Assembly: GCA_036495525.1 (NCBI GenBank)
Contig: DASXMR010000107.1
Span: forward strand, 1-64,000
DNA: 64,000 nt
Source of the DNA: DASXMR01 sp036495525
GTDB taxonomy: Bacteria; Actinomycetota; Actinomycetes; Streptosporangiales; Streptosporangiaceae
Direction: 5' to 3'
The notes under the pieces were generated by a model, which worked only from the letters and a program-made list of their open reading frames with translations, did no database searches and was not told the origin of the DNA. A program made the translations under genes and the position numbers. This document shows positions 16,940 through 25,179 of this stretch, in pieces (within the stretch, counting starts at the first letter, position 1; every line of letters starts with the position of its first letter).

Positions 16940-18460
16940 CTACTGGTTCACCGGGAATCCGAGGTTGACGCCGCCGTGACTGGGGTCGAGCCAGCGCGAG
17001 GTGACCGCCTTGCCGCGGGTGTAGAAGTGCACGCCCTCGGCGCCGAACGCGTGCGTGTCACCGAACAGCGATGCCTTCCAGCCGCCGAACGAGTAGTAAG
17101 CCATCGGCACCGGGATCGGCACGTTGATGCCGACCATGCCGACTTCGACCTCGCTGGTATACCGCCGAGCCGCGCCGCCGTCGTTGGTGAAGATCGCCGT
17201 CCCGTTGCCGTACGGGTTCTGCGACACCACGCCGAGGGCCTCGTCGTAGCCGGACGCGCGCACCACCGACAGCACCGGGCCGAAGATCTCGTCGGCGTAG
17301 CAGCCCATCTCGGGCGTGACGTGATCGAGCAGGCTTGGCCCGAGCCAGAAGCCATCGGCCGACCCGCCGCTGATGGGATGCTCACGGCCGTCGATCGCCA
17401 GTACCGCGCCCTCGCGCACCCCTGAGTCCAGGTAGGACGCGACCTTGTCGCGGTGCGCGCGGGTCACCAGCGGGCCCATCTCCGAACCGGAGTCGTCTCC
17501 CGGCCCGACCCGCAGCCTGGCTACTCGTTCGGAAATCTTGCCGATCAGCTCGTCGCCGATGGGATCGACCGCGACCACGACCGAGATCGCCATGCACCGC
17601 TCGCCGGCCGACCCGAAACCCGCCGACACCGCCGCGTCGGCGGCCAGGTCCAGGTCGGCGTCGGGGAGCACCACCATGTGGTTCTTCGCGCCGCCGAGCG
17701 CCTGTACCCGCTTGCCGGCCGCCGTGCCGGTCTCGTACACGTAGCGGGCGATGGGAGTGGACCCGACGAAGCTGACCGCGCGCACGTCCGGGTGCGTGAG
17801 CAGGCTGTCGACCGCCTCCTTGTCGCCGTGCACGACGTTGAACACCCCGTCGGGCAGGCCGGCCTCGGCCAGCAGCTCGGCCAGCAGGACCGAAGCGGAC
17901 GGGTCCTTCTCCGACGGCTTGAGCACGAAGGTGTTGCCGCACGCGATCGCGATCGGGAACATCCACATCGGCACCATGGCCGGGAAGTTGAACGGGGTGA
18001 TGCCGGTCACCACGCCGAGCGGCTGGCGGATCGAGTACGCGTCGACGCCAGTGGACACGTTCTCCGAGAACCCGCCTTTGAGCAGGTGCGGGATACCGCA
18101 GGCGAACTCCACGACCTCCAGGCCCCTGGCCACCTCGCCGGCCGCGTCAGCGGCGACCTTGCCGTGCTCCGCGCTGATCAGCGCGGCCAGCTTGGCCTGG
18201 TTCGCCTCCAGCAGCTGGCGGAAGGCGAACATCACCGCCACCCGCCTGGTCAGCGACGTCCCCCGCCAGAGCGGGAACGCGCTGGACGCGGCCTGCACCG
18301 CCGTGTTGACCTCTGCCGCTGAGGCGAAGTCCACGGTGCCGGTGACCTGCCCGGTCGCCGGGTTGTAGACGTCGCCGCGGCGGGCGGCGTCACCGGACCA
18401 CGGCTTGCCGCCGATCCAGTGCGTGCAGTGCCTGACCTGTGAGTCTGAAAGTTCAGCCAT
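16940..18460 (-). CDS. mmsA: Methylmalonate/malonate-semialdehyde dehydrogenase (CoA-acylating)
   Basis: 506 residues; start set at ATG 18460 (MAELSDSQVRHCTHWIGG). The catalytic Cys (about 289) lies in GSAGERCMAISVVV, and LGGAKNHMVVLPDA replaces the general-base LELGGK of ordinary aldehyde dehydrogenases. Both are hallmarks of the CoA-acylating MMSDH branch. It converts malonate semialdehyde (from beta-alanine) to acetyl-CoA, or methylmalonate semialdehyde (from beta-aminoisobutyrate or valine) to propionyl-CoA, with NAD and CoA. It is the last gene of a minus-strand run with dihydropyrimidinase and beta-ureidopropionase, exactly where such a step is needed to finish uracil or thymine breakdown. 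Confidence 0.9.
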   Translation of the reverse strand: MAELSDSQVRHCTHWIGGKPWSGDAARRGDVYNPATGQVTGTVDFASAAEVNTAVQAASSAFPLWRGTSLTRRVAVMFAFRQLLEANQAKLAALISAEHGKVAADAAGEVARGLEVVEFACGIPHLLKGGFSENVSTGVDAYSIRQPLGVVTGITPFNFPAMVPMWMFPIAIACGNTFVLKPSEKDPSASVLLAELLAEAGLPDGVFNVVHGDKEAVDSLLTHPDVRAVSFVGSTPIARYVYETGTAAGKRVQALGGAKNHMVVLPDADLDLAADAAVSAGFGSAGERCMAISVVVAVDPIGDELIGKISERVARLRVGPGDDSGSEMGPLVTRAHRDKVASYLDSGVREGAVLAIDGREHPISGGSADGFWLGPSLLDHVTPEMGCYADEIFGPVLSVVRASGYDEALGVVSQNPYGNGTAIFTNDGGAARRYTSEVEVGMVGINVPIPVPMAYYSFGGWKASLFGDTHAFGAEGVHFYTRGKAVTSRWLDPSHGGVNLGFPVNQ

Positions 18461-18572
18461 GCCTACAGTGTGCAACGCTCCCCGGCCGGCGCGACAGCCG
18501 AGCCAGCGACTGACCAGTCCACGGCAGGACAAGATCAGCAGTAACGAGGCCGTTCCGCCGCTCCCGGCCCGC

Positions 18573-19793
18573 TCACCTGGTCACGGTCAGCGGGAACAGG
18601 CCTGGCTGGGCGTAACCGCCCTGGCCGTCATGCCGCCCGCCGTGGCCCGGCCGGTCGCGCTTGAAGTGCTTGCTGAGCGCGACTTCCTGGCCCTGGTAAT
18701 TGGAGTCCAGCGCGGCCCCGTAGAGCCGGTCGGGGCACTGCGCCATCTTCTCGAAGCTGAACTTGCAGATGTTCTGGCCGTGCTCGACAGCGAACGGCAC
18801 GTCGTGCGCGCGCACCTCGAGCGCGACCCGGCTGCCCTGGCGGCCAGCCGGGTCGCCGTCGTAGCCGAAGCCGGGGTCGAAGAAGCCGGCGTAGTGGGTG
18901 CGCAGCTCGCCGCTGGTTGGGTCGTACGCGGTCATCTCGGCCGCGTAGCCAGGCGGGATCCGCAGCCGGTCAAGGGACAGCAGCAGGTAGAACTTCTCCG
19001 GCCGCAGGATGATCCGCGCGCCGTGCTCTCCTGGCTCGCTCAGCACCTCGTCCCAGAAGCTGCGCGGCTGGTAGTGGTTCACCTTGCTGAGGTCGAGGAC
19101 GGTGCTGTCCTCCTTGGCCGAGTAACCGACCAGCTCGTGCCCGCCGGGCCGGCCGAGGTCCAGCGCCATGAACAGCCCGTTGCTGACCGCGATCTGGTCC
19201 GGCGGCCGGGGGCGGGAGTCACGGAACAGCAGCGGCGTGCTGGCGTGCAGCGCGGCGATCTCCTCGTCGGTCAGGCTTGACCGCCCGGTCATCAGCCGCA
19301 GCTGATTGAGCGAGATGCCGGGCAGCACCCGGACCGGGAAGGTGCGGGAGACCACTTCGAGGTACAGCCGGCCGTGGTAGCCATCCGGGATCTCGTCGAA
19401 CATGAAGTTGTTGTCGCTGATGACCCGGGTGAAAATGTCGAGCCGGCCGGTGGAGCTCTTCGGGCTCGCCTTCGCCCTGACCCCCTCGGGCAGGCTGAGC
19501 TGCTCGACCAGCGGGATCAGGTACGGCCGGTTCTGCTCCAGGATGATGCCCTGCTGGCGCAGGCTAACCCGCTCGGTGGTGTAGCGGCGCAGGGCCTGCT
19601 CGACTGGCTCGTTGTCCGGCAGGAAGCTGCACCGCAGCCGGTAGGCGACGCTGCCGAGGCGCAGGTCAAGGCTGGCTGGCTGGACGTTGCGCGGCGGCAC
19701 CTGGCTGTCGCCGGCCGTGATCCACCCGTCGCCGATGGCGGCGTTGATCAGCTGGGACGGCAGCACGCCAGGCGGGAGCAGCCGCGGGTCCAT
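18573..19793 (-). CDS. 2'-deoxycytidine 5'-triphosphate deaminase-like protein, double-length form
   Basis: 406 residues, about twice the length of a standard dCTP deaminase. An N-terminal dUTPase/dCTP-deaminase fold shows the nucleotide-binding pattern AKASPKSSTGRLDIFTRV at about residues 108-125. A second, similar beta-rich half (residues about 215-385) carries EKFYLLLSLDRLRIPPGYAAEMTAYD and FDPGFGYDGDP. The last 30 residues are a Gly/His/Arg tail. The family would convert dCTP to dUTP (releasing ammonia) and belongs to pyrimidine nucleotide metabolism. It sits 16 bases downstream of the flavin-type oxidoreductase in the catabolic operon, which is an unusual home for it. Activity is not demonstrated. 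Confidence 0.8.
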   Translation of the reverse strand: MDPRLLPPGVLPSQLINAAIGDGWITAGDSQVPPRNVQPASLDLRLGSVAYRLRCSFLPDNEPVEQALRRYTTERVSLRQQGIILEQNRPYLIPLVEQLSLPEGVRAKASPKSSTGRLDIFTRVISDNNFMFDEIPDGYHGRLYLEVVSRTFPVRVLPGISLNQLRLMTGRSSLTDEEIAALHASTPLLFRDSRPRPPDQIAVSNGLFMALDLGRPGGHELVGYSAKEDSTVLDLSKVNHYQPRSFWDEVLSEPGEHGARIILRPEKFYLLLSLDRLRIPPGYAAEMTAYDPTSGELRTHYAGFFDPGFGYDGDPAGRQGSRVALEVRAHDVPFAVEHGQNICKFSFEKMAQCPDRLYGAALDSNYQGQEVALSKHFKRDRPGHGGRHDGQGGYAQPGLFPLTVTR

Positions 19794-19809
19794 GATGGTC
19801 AGCCCCTGT

Positions 19810-20811
19810 TCACCGGCTGGAAAGCGCCGGAATGATGTCGGTGCCGTAGGCGGCCATCGTCTCGCCTGGCTGGTCGTGCATCAGGTAGATGGCGAACTGG
19901 CTGACCCCCATGGCGGCCAGCTCATGCAGCCGGTCAAGGTGCGCGGCGGCTGGGCCGAGCAGGCAGAACCGGTCGATGATCTCGTCCGGCACGAACTCTG
20001 TGTCCGGGTTGCCAGCCCGGCCGTGGTGCGAGTAGTCGTAGCCCTGCCGGCCGGCGATGTAGTCGGTCAGCTCCCCGGGCACTGGCCCGTCCGTGCCGTA
20101 CCGGCGGACCAGGTCGGCTACGTGGTTGCCGACCATGCCGCCGAACCAGCGCAGCTGGTCGCGCTGGTGCGGCAGGTCGGTGCCGACGTAGGCGGGCGCG
20201 GCGACGCAGATCGTGACCGCGTCGTCGGCGCGGCCAGCCGCCCTGGCCGCCTCGCGGACGGTGCCGATCGTCCACCTGGCGATGTGCGGATCGGCGGTCT
20301 GCAGGATGAACCCGTCAGCCTGGGCGCCGACCAGCGCCAGCGCCTTCGGCCCGTAGGCCGCCATCCAGATCTCCAGCTTGCCGTCGCGCACCCACGGGAT
20401 CCGGATCGCCGAGTCGTGCAGCGTGACCTCCCGGCCCTCGGCCAGGTCCTTGATCACGCGCATGGCCTGCGCCAGCGTGGCCAGGTTGGCCGGGGGCTGG
20501 CCGATGACCCGGCGGGCCGAGTCGCCGCGGCCGATGCCGCACACCGTGCGATTGCCGAACATCTCGTTCAGCGTGGCGAACAGCGACGCGGTGACCGACC
20601 AGTCCCTGGTGCCGGGGTTGGTCACCATCGGCCCGACCATCAGCGCCGAGGTCGACGCCAGGATCTGCGAGTAGATGACGAACGGCTCTTCCCATAGCAC
20701 GTGCGAGTCGAACGTCCAGCCGTGGCTGAACCCCAGCTGTTCCGCCTCGCGCATCCTGGCCACGACGGCCCTGGCCGGCGGGTCGGCCTGCAGCACCAAG
20801 CCGAAGTCCAT
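19810..20811 (-). CDS. LLM-class F420-dependent oxidoreductase-like protein
   Basis: 333 residues with a luciferase-like TIM barrel: MDFGLVLQADPPARAVVARMREAEQLGFSHGW at the start, and GRTVCGIGRGDSARR-type and KLEIWMAAYGPKALALVGAQADGFIL segments for the cofactor. It resembles the subgroup near methylenetetrahydromethanopterin reductase, which uses F420 in actinobacteria, although some members occur in species lacking F420. It is 10 bases from the dihydropyrimidinase gene and co-directional. A role in the pyrimidine pathway, for example reducing uracil or thymine in place of an absent flavoprotein dihydropyrimidine dehydrogenase, is a hypothesis from context. Confidence 0.85.
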   Translation of the reverse strand: MDFGLVLQADPPARAVVARMREAEQLGFSHGWTFDSHVLWEEPFVIYSQILASTSALMVGPMVTNPGTRDWSVTASLFATLNEMFGNRTVCGIGRGDSARRVIGQPPANLATLAQAMRVIKDLAEGREVTLHDSAIRIPWVRDGKLEIWMAAYGPKALALVGAQADGFILQTADPHIARWTIGTVREAARAAGRADDAVTICVAAPAYVGTDLPHQRDQLRWFGGMVGNHVADLVRRYGTDGPVPGELTDYIAGRQGYDYSHHGRAGNPDTEFVPDEIIDRFCLLGPAAAHLDRLHELAAMGVSQFAIYLMHDQPGETMAAYGTDIIPALSSR

Positions 20812-20821
20812 GTCCCGCCCC

Positions 20822-22225
20822 TTACCTCAGGTACTGGCACAGGTCGCGCTTGAGGAACTGGCCGTGACCTGGCTCGCCATGGTATTCGCCGTCATCGACG
20901 ATGACCCGCCCGCGCGACAGCACTGTCTGCACCTTGCCGGTGACCTGCAGGCCCTCGTACGCCGAGTAATCCACGTTCATGTGGTGCGTCGCCGCCGAGA
21001 GGACCTGCACCGCGGCCGGATCGTAGATCACGATATCGGCATCGGAGCCCGGCTGGATGACGCCCTTGCGCGGGTAGAGCCCGAACATCCTGGCCGGCGT
21101 CGCCGCGGCTACCTCCACCCAGCGCGGCAGCGACAGCTCGCCGGCGACCACGCCCTGGTGCAGCAGGTCTACCCGGTGCTCGACGCCGGGGATGCCGTTG
21201 GGGATCTTGGAGAAGTCGCCCTGGCCGAGCTGCTTCTGGTCGGCGAAGCAGAACGGGCAGTGGTCGGTGGACACCACCGACAGGTCGTTGGTGCGCAGCC
21301 CGGCCCATAGCGACGCCTGGTGCTCGCGCGGCCGCAGCGGCGGCGAGGCGACGTACTTGGCGCCCTCGAAGCCCGGCCTGCCGAGGTCGTCAAGCGACAG
21401 GTACAGGTACTGCGGGCAGGTCTCGGCGAACACGTTCTGCCCGGTGTCGCGCGCCTGCGCGACGGCTGCCAGCGCGTGCGCCGAGGACAGGTGCACGATG
21501 TACAGCGGCGAGCCGGTGACCTTCGCCAGCGTGATCGCCCGTGACGTCGCTTCGCCCTCCAGCTCCGGCGGCCTGGTCAGGCCGTGCTGCAGCGGCTCGG
21601 TCCGGCCGGCCGCGAGTGCGCCGGCCACCAGCTGGTCGATCGCGATGCCGTTCTCGGCGTGCATCATCACGGTGGCGCCAGTCGCCGCCGCCTGCTGCAT
21701 CGCGCGCAGGATCTCCCCGTCGGTCGCGTAGAAGACGCCGGGATAGGCCATGAACATCTTGAAGCTGTTCACCCCGGCGCCGATGCACGCTTCCATTTCC
21801 TTGAGCGTCGAGTCATTGACGTCGGAAACGATCATGTGGAAGCCGTAGTCGATGGCGCAGCGGCCGTCGGCCTTGCCGTGCCAGGTGTCCAGCGCCGCGA
21901 GCAGCGAGGTGCCCTTCGGCTGCACCACGAAGTCGATGATCGTGGTGGTGCCGCCCCAGGCCGCGGCCGCCGTGCCGGTCTCGAAGGTGTCCGACGAGAA
22001 GGTGCCGCCGAACGGCATCTCCATGTGCGTGTGCGCATCGATTCCGCCGGGCAGCACGTACCTGCCCCGCGCGTCGACGACCCGGTCGGCCGCCGTGGCC
22101 CAGCCGGCCGCCGCGGCGCTGCCCGGCGCGGCCAGCGCCGATATCCGCTCGCCGTCGGTCAGCACCTCGACAGCTGCGGTGCCCGACGGGCTGACCACGG
22201 TGCCGCCGCTGATCAGGATCTGCAT
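20822..22225 (-). CDS. hydA: Dihydropyrimidinase (D-hydantoinase)
   Basis: 467 residues. GIDAHTHMEMPFGG gives the two metal-binding His (about 65 and 67). GVNSFKMFMAYPG contains the carboxylated bridging Lys (about 156). HAENG and YIVHLSSA carry further metal ligands. The C-terminal PGSDADIVIYDP strand completes the composite domain. It hydrolyses 5,6-dihydrouracil or dihydrothymine to N-carbamoyl-beta-alanine or N-carbamoyl-beta-aminoisobutyrate. It lies 15 bases downstream of the beta-ureidopropionase-like gene and 10 bases upstream of the F420-type oxidoreductase, indicating one operon. Hydantoin is an alternative substrate. Confidence 0.92.
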   Translation of the reverse strand: MQILISGGTVVSPSGTAAVEVLTDGERISALAAPGSAAAAGWATAADRVVDARGRYVLPGGIDAHTHMEMPFGGTFSSDTFETGTAAAAWGGTTTIIDFVVQPKGTSLLAALDTWHGKADGRCAIDYGFHMIVSDVNDSTLKEMEACIGAGVNSFKMFMAYPGVFYATDGEILRAMQQAAATGATVMMHAENGIAIDQLVAGALAAGRTEPLQHGLTRPPELEGEATSRAITLAKVTGSPLYIVHLSSAHALAAVAQARDTGQNVFAETCPQYLYLSLDDLGRPGFEGAKYVASPPLRPREHQASLWAGLRTNDLSVVSTDHCPFCFADQKQLGQGDFSKIPNGIPGVEHRVDLLHQGVVAGELSLPRWVEVAAATPARMFGLYPRKGVIQPGSDADIVIYDPAAVQVLSAATHHMNVDYSAYEGLQVTGKVQTVLSRGRVIVDDGEYHGEPGHGQFLKRDLCQYLR

Positions 22226-22240
22226 CGCTGCCTCCCCCGC

Positions 22241-23083
22241 TCAGGGCTTGACCAGCGGCCCGTAGGAGTCCGGCCGCCGGTCACGGTAGAAGGCCCACAG
22301 GTCACGGACTTCCTGCAGCTGGCCCATGTCGAGGTCGCGCACGACGACGTCGTCGGCGGTGTCGGAGGCAGCCTCGCCGATCTGCTGGCCGCGCGGGTCG
22401 ACGAAGTAGGACTGGCCGTAGAAGTCGTTGTCGCCCAGCGGCTCGACGCCGACCCGGTTGATGGCGCCGACGAAGTACTCGTTGGCGACGGCGGCGGCTG
22501 GCTGCTCAAGCCGCCAGATGTACTGGGACAGGCCGCGGCTGGTGGCCGACGGGTTGAAGACGATCCGCGCGCCGGCCAGGCAGAGCGCGCGCCAGCCCTC
22601 GGGGAAATGCCGGTCGTAGCAGATGTAGACGCCGATCGTGCCGACGGCGGTGTCGAACACCGGGTAGCCGAGGTTCCCAGGACGGAAGTAGAACTTCTCC
22701 CAGAACCCTCTGACCTGGGGAATGTGGTGCTTGCGGTACTTGCCGAGGTAGCTGCCGTCCGCGTCGATCACCGCGGCGGTGTTGTAGTACACGCCCGGCT
22801 GCTCTTCCTCGTACATCGGCACGATCAGCACGACGCCGTGCCTGGCGGCCACCTCGCGCATCAGCGCGGTCGTCGGGCCGTCCGGGATCTGCTCGGTATA
22901 GGAGTAATAATCGGCGTCCTGAATCTGGCAGAAGTAGGGCCCGTAGAACAGCTCCTGCAGGCACACCACCCTGGCCCCGGCCGATGCCGCGGTGCCGATG
23001 GCCGCTACCGCGTTGCCGATCATGGAGTCCTTGTCCCCGGTCCAGGCCTGCTGCACCAGCCCGGCCCTGATGATCTCCGCCAC
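22241..23083 (-). CDS. Carbon-nitrogen hydrolase, beta-ureidopropionase/N-carbamoyl-beta-alanine amidohydrolase-like
   Basis: GTG 23083 is chosen because GGGAGG lies just upstream; the longer open frame runs through a tandem repeat and is not plausible coding. 280 residues with the complete nitrilase triad: Glu about 44 (VCLQELF), Lys about 118 (YRKHHIPQ) and Cys about 155 (GVYICYDRHFPE). It should release ammonia and CO2 from N-carbamoyl-beta-amino acids, the step after dihydropyrimidinase. It is the first gene of the minus-strand catabolic operon. A related N-carbamoylputrescine amidase is the main alternative, but the hydA neighbour favours ureidopropionase. Confidence 0.88.
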   Translation of the reverse strand: MAEIIRAGLVQQAWTGDKDSMIGNAVAAIGTAASAGARVVCLQELFYGPYFCQIQDADYYSYTEQIPDGPTTALMREVAARHGVVLIVPMYEEEQPGVYYNTAAVIDADGSYLGKYRKHHIPQVRGFWEKFYFRPGNLGYPVFDTAVGTIGVYICYDRHFPEGWRALCLAGARIVFNPSATSRGLSQYIWRLEQPAAAVANEYFVGAINRVGVEPLGDNDFYGQSYFVDPRGQQIGEAASDTADDVVVRDLDMGQLQEVRDLWAFYRDRRPDSYGPLVKP

Positions 23084-23140
23084 TATGCCTCCCTGCCTCG
23101 CCGCCTCGCTGACGGCGGCCGTGCCTGCCAGCGGCCATAT

Positions 23141-23210
23141 CAGTGCTGCCGCACCCGTGCTGCCGCACCCGTGCTGCCACGACAGTGCTCCCACGACAGT
23201 GCTGCAGCCC
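23141..23210. repeat. Five tandem copies of a 14-bp unit upstream of the ureidopropionase gene
   Basis: Units at 23141, 23155, 23169, 23183 and 23197 follow the pattern CMGTGCTGCCRCRM, with the third to fifth drifting. The array lies 58 bases upstream of the GTG start of the pyrimidine operon, that is, in its probable promoter or leader. It makes artificial long open frames on both strands. No intervening spacers, so it is not CRISPR-like. Confidence 0.88.
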
Positions 23211-23285
23211 CGGCCGCTTCGCCCTCCCCGGCTGTGCTCCCGACGGTACTCCGGCTCTGGCCCGGTCCCCAGCCGGCCGCGTAAA

Positions 23286-24512
23286 TCAGGCAGGCTCGCC
23301 AGTTGGCTCGGCGTCCGGCTCGGCGGCAGCGTCCTTGCTGGCCGACCACGGACGCAGCGCGAGCGCCAGCGCGGGGAAGAGCAGCACCGACAGCAGCGCG
23401 GCGCCGATCAGCGCGGCCGCCGTCGAGGCGCTGAGCAGGTTCAGCTCGCGGCCAAGGGCGGACACCACGACGGGGAAGGTCAGCGTGGTGGCCTGCAGCA
23501 GGCCGGCCGCGATCGCCGGGCGGGTGCCGAGCCGCCGCCGGTACAGCAGCGCGGGCGCGCCACGCGCGACAAGGATCGCGGCGATCAGCGCGGGCACCAG
23601 GGCTATCGCCTCCGGATGCGACAGCAGCGCGCGCACGTCGAAGCCGACACCGGTGCCGATGAAGAAGACCGGGACCAGGAAGCCGAAGCCGATTGCCCGC
23701 AGCTTCCCCCAGTACGCCTCCTGGTTCGGCCGCTCATCGCGGTCCGAGACATTCAGCACGATCCCGGCGATGAAGGCTCCGAGCAGCGAGTCGACACCGA
23801 ACCGGTGCGCGAGCCCGGCGAACAAGAGCAGGACCACGAAGGCGGCGCGCACTCGCAGCTGGGCTGTGGACTCGTCGGTGGCCAGCAGTACCTTGCGGAA
23901 CCAGGCCGTCTGCCAGAGCCGGGTCAGCGCGAAGCCGATGACGATCGCGGCCGCCGCCAGCGCGGCCAGGTAGAGCAGCTGCACCGCGGTGGACTCGGGC
24001 TCGGCGGAGAACAGGATGGTCAGCAGGATCAGCGCGCCGAACTCGCCGACCGAGCCGGACATGGCGACAAGCTGGCCGAAGCCCGTGCTGATCTCCCTGG
24101 CGTCGCGCAGCACGGGGATGATCACACCGAGGGTGCTGGCAGTCAGCGCCAGGGCCAGCAGCCGCAGGTCAGCGCCGGGCGCGATGGGCAGCAGCGCGGC
24201 CGCGGCCGGCACGGAGATCACCAGCGATGCCGCGAACGCGATGGCCGACAGCCGGAAGGCCGGCCCGCGGAACTGCTCCGGCCGGATCTCCTGGCCGGCC
24301 AGGAACAGCAGGAAGCCGAACCCGAGCAGGTAGAGCACCTCAACGGCGCCGGTGAGCTGCACCAGGTTGAGCGCCTGCGGGCCGACCACGATCCCTGCCA
24401 CGACCTCGAGCACGACGGGCGGCACCAGCCGCCGCGGGATTGCCCTGGCCAGCAGCGGCGCCGCGAATGCCGCGATCGCGACGACGAGCAGCCCGCCGTA
24501 CTGGATCGTCAC
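23286..24512 (-). CDS. Cation:proton antiporter (Kef/CPA2 type), transmembrane domain only
   Basis: 408 residues from GTG 24512; the open frame continues upstream but the hydrophobic family start (TIQYGGLLVVAIAAFAAPLLARAIP) fixes this point. About 11-12 membrane segments. Typical features are LLFLAGQEIRPEQ, ALTASTLGVIIPVL and LGAFIAGIVLNVSD, followed by FFIGTGVGFD and TLTFPVVVSALG. The CPA2 family exchanges Na+ or K+ for protons. No C-terminal TrkA-N nucleotide-binding domain is present; the tail is a short acidic segment. Monocistronic by spacing. Confidence 0.85.
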   Translation of the reverse strand: MTIQYGGLLVVAIAAFAAPLLARAIPRRLVPPVVLEVVAGIVVGPQALNLVQLTGAVEVLYLLGFGFLLFLAGQEIRPEQFRGPAFRLSAIAFAASLVISVPAAAALLPIAPGADLRLLALALTASTLGVIIPVLRDAREISTGFGQLVAMSGSVGEFGALILLTILFSAEPESTAVQLLYLAALAAAAIVIGFALTRLWQTAWFRKVLLATDESTAQLRVRAAFVVLLLFAGLAHRFGVDSLLGAFIAGIVLNVSDRDERPNQEAYWGKLRAIGFGFLVPVFFIGTGVGFDVRALLSHPEAIALVPALIAAILVARGAPALLYRRRLGTRPAIAAGLLQATTLTFPVVVSALGRELNLLSASTAAALIGAALLSVLLFPALALALRPWSASKDAAAEPDAEPTGEPA

Positions 24513-24742
24513 CGCTGCGGTTCCCCGCGCCGGCTCATCTCCGCTCACCCCCCGAAGAGCAGGAGACGATGGTAACCAGCGGCCCCGCGCCGGCCTGCGG
24601 GCGAGCCCAGGGCAGGCGGCCGGGACGGGCTCGGCCGTGCGGTGCCCGCTCCTCACTTGCCCGCGCACCGCTGGCCGGCGGAGGTGACTCACCCTGCCGA
24701 GGTGATGCATGCCCGTAACTGCTGTCGCACGATGGCCATGAC

Positions 24743-24758
24743 CGGGCGGTACCGCCCG
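24743..24758. promoter_or_regulatory. 16-bp perfect palindrome upstream of the amphi-Trp gene
   Basis: CGGGCGGTACCGCCCG is fully self-complementary and ends 25 bases before the start codon at 24783. It could be an operator or a small leader hairpin. GC-rich palindromes of this size also occur by chance here, so the function is uncertain. Confidence 0.4.
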
Positions 24759-24782
24759 CCCGACTGCCGATGGGGGTGCGTG

Positions 24783-25124
24783 ATGTCGGACGTCAAGCTG
24801 GAGCGCAAGGAATCGGTCAGCCGGGCTGAGGCCGCTGACATGCTGGCGATGCTCGCCAGGGCGTTCACCACCGGAGGGCACACCGAGCTGCCGTTCGGCC
24901 CCGGCACGGTGACGCTGCACATCCCGGACAGCGTGCGGACCGAGTTCGAGGTGGAGGTCGAGGGCGACGAGATCGAGATAGAGGTGGAGATCAAGTGGCC
25001 GGTGAGCGGGCCCGAGCACGCGCCGGAGCGATCAGCGGCCACGGCGGTGCCTGACCGCAGCGCCGGCAACGGCCGCGCGCCAGGCAAGAAGCCCCGCTCC
25101 AAGCAGCGCCAGAAGCCGCGCTAG
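24783..25124 (+). CDS. Amphi-Trp domain-containing protein
   Basis: 113 residues from ATG 24783 (MSDVKLERKESVSRAEAADML). The first 80 residues contain the family pattern: an amphipathic helix (SRAEAADMLAMLARAFTTGGHTELPFGPG), then TVTLHIPDSVRTEFEVEVEGDEIEIEVEIKWP, two alternating-charge beta strands ending in KWP. The remaining 30 residues are a basic Arg/Lys-rich tail (GKKPRSKQRQKPR) that may bind nucleic acid or membrane surface. The biochemical role of this small family is unknown to me. Stands alone. Confidence 0.78.
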   Translation: MSDVKLERKESVSRAEAADMLAMLARAFTTGGHTELPFGPGTVTLHIPDSVRTEFEVEVEGDEIEIEVEIKWPVSGPEHAPERSAATAVPDRSAGNGRAPGKKPRSKQRQKPR

Positions 25125-25179
25125 CCCGCCTGGCGCCTGCCGGTCGCCGCTCGCGGGCCCGCGGCCCGGCTGAACGAAC

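Noticed and set aside
19810..20811. Ordinary dihydropyrimidine dehydrogenase
   Set aside because: It is an LLM-fold protein without iron-sulfur or flavin-reductase motifs; the position only permits the hypothesis of a substitute activity.
21584..23284. Plus-strand open frame of 566 codons opposite dihydropyrimidinase and ureidopropionase
   Set aside because: Shadow of the minus-strand operon, with unusual Val/Asp/His composition; it also reads through the 14-bp tandem array.
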